Under the pieces are notes generated by a model. That model was not told where the DNA came from and made no database searches. It saw only the letters and a list, made by a program, of their open reading frames with translations. Below are positions 60,454 through 64,000 of a stretch of 64,000 nucleotides of DNA, piece after piece (the first letter of the stretch is position 1; each line of letters begins with the position of its first letter). Position numbers and translations under genes: made by a program. The DNA is from Litomosoides sigmodontis (Eukaryota > Nematoda > Chromadorea > Rhabditida > Onchocercidae): NCBI GenBank assembly GCA_963070105.1, contig OY718805.1, positions 5,576,001-5,640,000 on the forward strand, in the 5' to 3' direction.

Positions 60454-62277
60454 AATGACAGATCAATGAATTAGCTAGATCCAAGTACAACAGCGGTAGG
60501 TTGATAATCAATCAAATTGATTAATTTCCTTATATATGCACGCAAAAGAATGAGGAGCAATGAATCATTCCAATTAACATTCACCAGCTGTCGGTGGATT
60601 TGAGAAGAAATTAAAGTTAAACTTTCCGAAGAGAATAATTTTGGATAGAACTATAAAGTTTCTACTTTGTGAGGAACGAATTGGATAGGCACTTCTTAAA
60701 TTTATCGATGGCCAGAAATATGGGAAAAACGCGGCAGGCAAAGAAGCTCGATTATCTTTTGACCAATCCAGTGGACTGAAGAGTGAATGCTTCGCTCTTT
60801 CGACAACCTTGAATGCAACGAGGGAGAGAGGGAGAGAGAGACTGCTGGGCTGCCAAATTCACTCTTTGCTTTTGCTATCTCGAGCGTTCCATATTCGTGT
60901 GTGTGTCCGTTTATTCTTCTCCTACGTTGGGAATGAAATTTCCATAAGGGCCGTTTTTCTGAAAGTTTCACAGATCTCACTGATGCAAAGCTATCAATGA
61001 CTTCGTGACCGGTTCGCTCACATAATTTTGGATATATAACTTATTTGATGGATTTCTTAAAATAGTGCGACTTCATGTAAGCAATCAAAATTCGTTTCAG
61101 TCTCTTTCAACATTTTCAAAAGGTAAATTCAGTTGTGCCGGAGAGAATTGAAAGTGTCATCGACCTATGAGCAAATGAATTTGAGACGTAAGAGATGCTT
61201 TCCAGAAGATTAATGTGAAAGGAAAGGTAAAGGAAGGATTTTGCAACTGTCATAAAAGAGGCCAAAGCAAAATGACTACGTCCAAGTGGGGAACTGCAAT
61301 TAAATTTCGAAATTATAACCGAAATGAATTATTAGAAAAGGATGAAAGTGAAAATAATTGCAAATTGCGACAATTCAGCACTTCGCTCCAAGTTACTGAG
61401 TATCGACGTGTGCCAGCCACGTCTCTCCAGCATGGATGGACTGTTTGCGGAAGTGACTGGGAACTTTTTCTTTTCTTCGCTTCCGATACTCTCTTCCCTC
61501 CCCACATCTATTTGAACGACGGCAGTCATCTCTGGCCATTCTGCACTGGTTGCTATTGGTCAGTGAACTTTGAAGGTTGAATCAGATAAGCTATGAAATA
61601 CAAAAAGCGACTTCCTTGGTCAGTGAGAGATTGGTGTTATATTACCATCGTCGGAAGGTGTGGATCGACACATCGAATATTCCAGTTCATATTGTTACTT
61701 TTTTGAATTTCCTGTATTTATTCTTTGTAATCTTTAAAAACAAGTAATTAAATTTTGCGAAATTTTGACTGATTAAAAAAGAAAAGAGACGAAAACAATT
61801 CCTATGGAAATAGTTGAATCACTTGTGAAGTAATGAATTTTTTTAGTAATATGTTCCTAGACCTTCACAGGAATTTGAAATGTACTTAATTCGCACTAAG
61901 GTTAGTGTTTGCATTATTTATCTACGTATTCTAGTTTCAATTAACAGATAAAGGCAATAAGGTTGAAACATTTGCGCAACGTAGACGATGTTTGCTGTGA
62001 ACGTACTGCGAGGTAATACGTTTATTTTTCATTAAATTCGAAATTCCCTATCTCTTGCAGACAATTCGAATAATTTATTATTTAACAAAAGTGAGAAATT
62101 TCGCACACATCTTGAATAATGGCATGATAAGCCGATGAATGAGAGTGGCGCTGGACCGCATTCGTACTGAGATGGCAATTAGATGAACTTTAAATCCTCC
62201 GCTGGATATCTGTTTTTCATAACATGAAATGGGTAGATGTTTAATTTTGAAAACACTAGTGGAAATGGAATTCGTTC
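60454..62277. other. spacer 3' of the kinase gene
   Basis: No exon is confidently assigned. Less AT-rich patches at 60.7-60.98 and 61.38-61.56 kb are open in several frames on both strands, a composition effect. They could be promoter or 5' exon sequence for the gene to the left, but no phase-compatible exon was found. Confidence 0.4.
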
Positions 62278-63437
62278 CTATGACTCATTCTCCTCCTCAT
62301 CCGAATTATCACTATCCGTTTCTTCGGAATGCGTTTTCTGTGTATTTTGCTGATAGATTGTGTAATCCAGATGCGGTATCACGTGTCCATTACTTCGTAC
62401 TGGTGCTGGAACTTTGCGCAAATCATTGAAGAATGAATGACCAAGTATGCCACTACCTTTAAGTCTAAGATAAGGTTCATAGACAAGGATAGCTTGGAGT
62501 AGCTGAATCATTTCGGCTGGAGCATTGAAAGCATTTAGTATTATTCGTAAACCACGAGCACGTTTTCGAGCATATCGTGGCTTGTTTACTTTCATTGCTC
62601 GACATTGCTCCGTACTTGGATAGCCAAATATATCAATGACTAGTCGTGCCTGATCCTGGTAATTACGTCCCTGTAAGAGCACTTTACCGGTAACAAACTC
62701 AGATAACACGCAGCCGCATGCCCACACATCTACCGCAGTTGAATACCTAGTTGAACCAAATATTAGTTCCGGTGCTCGATAATAACGTGTCACCTGAAAC
62801 ATTAACTTGGGAGATTTCGAAGCAGCTTTTTCCCATCCACTTCCAACGTCAATAAAAAAAGCCGAACGACTTCCTCGATACTAACCTGATATGGCGTGTT
62901 TTCTTCGCTTTTCTTCAACAACTTCGCATTTCCGAAGTCGGCCAATTTCAGGATTCCCTTTTCATCATCAACAATCATATTAGATGGCTTAACATCCCGA
63001 TGTGCAATGCCCAGGGCATTCACGTAGTCTACGGCAGAGAACATTTGAAATGCGTACAGTTTAGCATCCAAAAGCGGAAAGCGGCGGCCTGTTTTACTCA
63101 GTCGTAATTTGGCCATATCCGTAGGTAAGTAATCAAAAACCATGCAGTGACATGTTTCATTGTTTGACGTCAGAGTGAAATGATAGAGAAGTGTAATGAC
63201 ACACTGATGCTTTATTCGCGAAAGGTAGTACACTTCCGGACTAATAACCGACCAACTTGTGCCAGGCCAGGTCTTCTTGATTGCAACAAGCTTTTCCACT
63301 GGTCTGTACAATTTAGCTGAATAAACGTTAGCGAAGACACCGCTTGCATGAAGACGCTCTTCGCCAAATGTGATTTCCACGTCATCACCTTCACCCGGTC
63401 CATGAACTCGAACAGCTTTGACGGTTCGCCCCGCCAT
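62278..63437 (-). CDS. divergent GSK3-like Ser/Thr protein kinase
   Basis: Protein kinase of the CMGC/GSK3 family, 355 residues, two exons: 62886-63437 and 62278-62793, joined in phase 0 (donor CAG|GTTAGT, acceptor TGTTTCAG). Seen: VAIKK with the ATP-anchoring Lys54; alpha-C Glu68; HRDVKPSN (146-153); DFGNAK (167-172); activation-loop Tyr183 in TPYQ followed by VTRYYRAPEL, equivalent to the GSK3 regulatory tyrosine; DVWACGCVLSE. The catalytic residues are therefore intact. Oddities: the Gly-rich loop reads ASGVFA, with the first and third glycines replaced by Ala. The residue before the alpha-C Glu is Pro67, where GSK3 has the Arg that binds primed phosphosubstrates. The tail is very acidic (EETDSDNSDEEENES). 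C. elegans has sperm-enriched GSK3-like paralogues of this divergent kind, so this is probably a paralogue rather than canonical gsk-3. Confidence 0.92.
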
Positions 63438-63703
63438 TTCATCCCCAAATTTTCAACGTTTCGAAACTTATGATGTTTTACACTATGACTCTGAATTTAA
63501 TTTCCGCTATCTTTAACTAATGAAGTGGCAGTCAAATGCCTCTCATTTTGTATTCTTTAAACAAAGCAAAAATTTGCATAGCGTAATTTATAGTAGAATG
63601 CATCGCAACCGATTTCACCGTATAATAAAGCTATTATTCTACAATCATATGCACACGGCACATGACCAGGAGATTTTCAGAATTCCTCCTCAATTTGCTT
63701 TCG
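63438..63703. promoter_or_regulatory. 5' flank of the GSK3-like gene
   Basis: A short interval between the kinase ATG and the next minus-strand exon candidate. It presumably contains the kinase promoter or a trans-splice site, but none is clearly recognisable. Confidence 0.3.
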
Positions 63704-63722
63704 TCAAAGACCATGTCTTTGC

Positions 63723-63928
63723 GTGCTTCTCATTTCAGTATTAGCGCCCTTACATGCTTTTAGTTTTGATGGATCGAAATCAGCACCAATTGGTAACTCA
63801 ACAAAATCCTGGGAAATAGTGATTCGTCTATTGCTTTTATCTACTTGCTGTTTTCGCAATATTGATGGACGATTTAGTGTCTTTGAAACCAAAGTCGTTC
63901 GGAATTGAGCGATCTTCAAAAATCGCAA
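63723..63928 (-). CDS. probable internal exon of a gene at the right edge
   Basis: A minus-strand frame encodes a basic, coding-looking segment (SKTLNRPSILRKQQVDKSNR, RITISQDFVELPIGADFDP). It has a possible donor (GCAT|GTAAGG) near 63752 and would extend to exons beyond the window or upstream of 63928. The plus strand over the same bases is also open (61 codons) but hydrophobic and less protein-like. Boundaries are approximate; no family is recognised. Confidence 0.35.
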
Positions 63929-64000
63929 AAATATTGATTTCGCAGAAATTTTTGCAAGTTTAAGAATGTGAAAAATTGTGGAAGGCTGAATGAATCTTCA

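Noticed and set aside
61215..61580. Plus-strand 121-codon frame and overlapping minus-strand frames
   Set aside because: All frames are open because the patch is less AT-rich. No start context, splice partner or domain decides between strands.

Overview
The window looks like nuclear DNA from a nematode, probably a parasitic chromadorean. It is AT-rich, its genes are split into many short exons, and most 3' splice sites carry the nematode-type TTTCAG. The gene content also fits: an ONECUT homeodomain factor, a death-domain/Ig paracaspase like C. elegans malt-1, a GluCl-type ligand-gated channel, a GSK3-like kinase and a many-exon PAN-domain surface protein. Species cannot be fixed from sequence alone. 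I see no virus, transposon, tRNA, rRNA or CRISPR array. All gene models were built by eye from ORFs, splice consensus and reading-phase agreement. No transcript or database evidence was used.

Layout, left to right. (1) 0.26-3.6 kb: two small unrecognised minus-strand genes. (2) 7.5-12.9 kb, minus: a 16-exon ONECUT (cut + homeodomain) transcription factor. (3) 14.7-15.1 kb, plus: a possible 52-residue protein. (4) 15.3-20.0 kb, plus: a 13-exon MALT1-type paracaspase with its catalytic His and Cys intact. It is divergent from the ONECUT gene across a 2.4-kb interval. (5) 20.95-23.6 kb, plus: a coiled-coil protein with a 22-nt micro-exon. (6) 24.5-38.6 kb, minus: the centrepiece. Twenty-three exons join in phase into one ORF of about 2422 residues: a signal peptide, six 8-cysteine PAN-like modules each ending in a C-x-x-C pair, and long Ser/Thr/Glu/Gly-rich linkers. 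One linker exon is 3.5 kb. It holds a near-identical 473-bp internal duplication and a Gly-Thr-Ser array. One intron is almost entirely a 0.7-kb (ATT)n array. (7) 38.6-49.5 kb: a gene-poor tract with two weak first-exon candidates. (8) 49.6-52.6 kb, minus: nine exons of a GluCl-like channel, signal peptide to the start of M3; its 3' exons were not found. (9) 56.9-60.4 kb, minus: an unrecognised cytosolic protein of about 400 residues with a GAP-43-like Cys-Cys/basic N-terminus and one apparent GC-AG intron. (10) 62.3-63.4 kb, minus: a two-exon divergent GSK3-like kinase. (11) 63.7-63.9 kb: a probable exon of a gene running off the right edge.

The genes do not form one pathway, and no operon is evident. 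The best candidate for something undescribed is the six-PAN mucin-like mosaic protein, with its phase-1 modular exon structure, recent internal duplication and variable linkers. Such a protein would be expected outside the cell, at the cuticle, an epithelium or the host interface; that role is inference.
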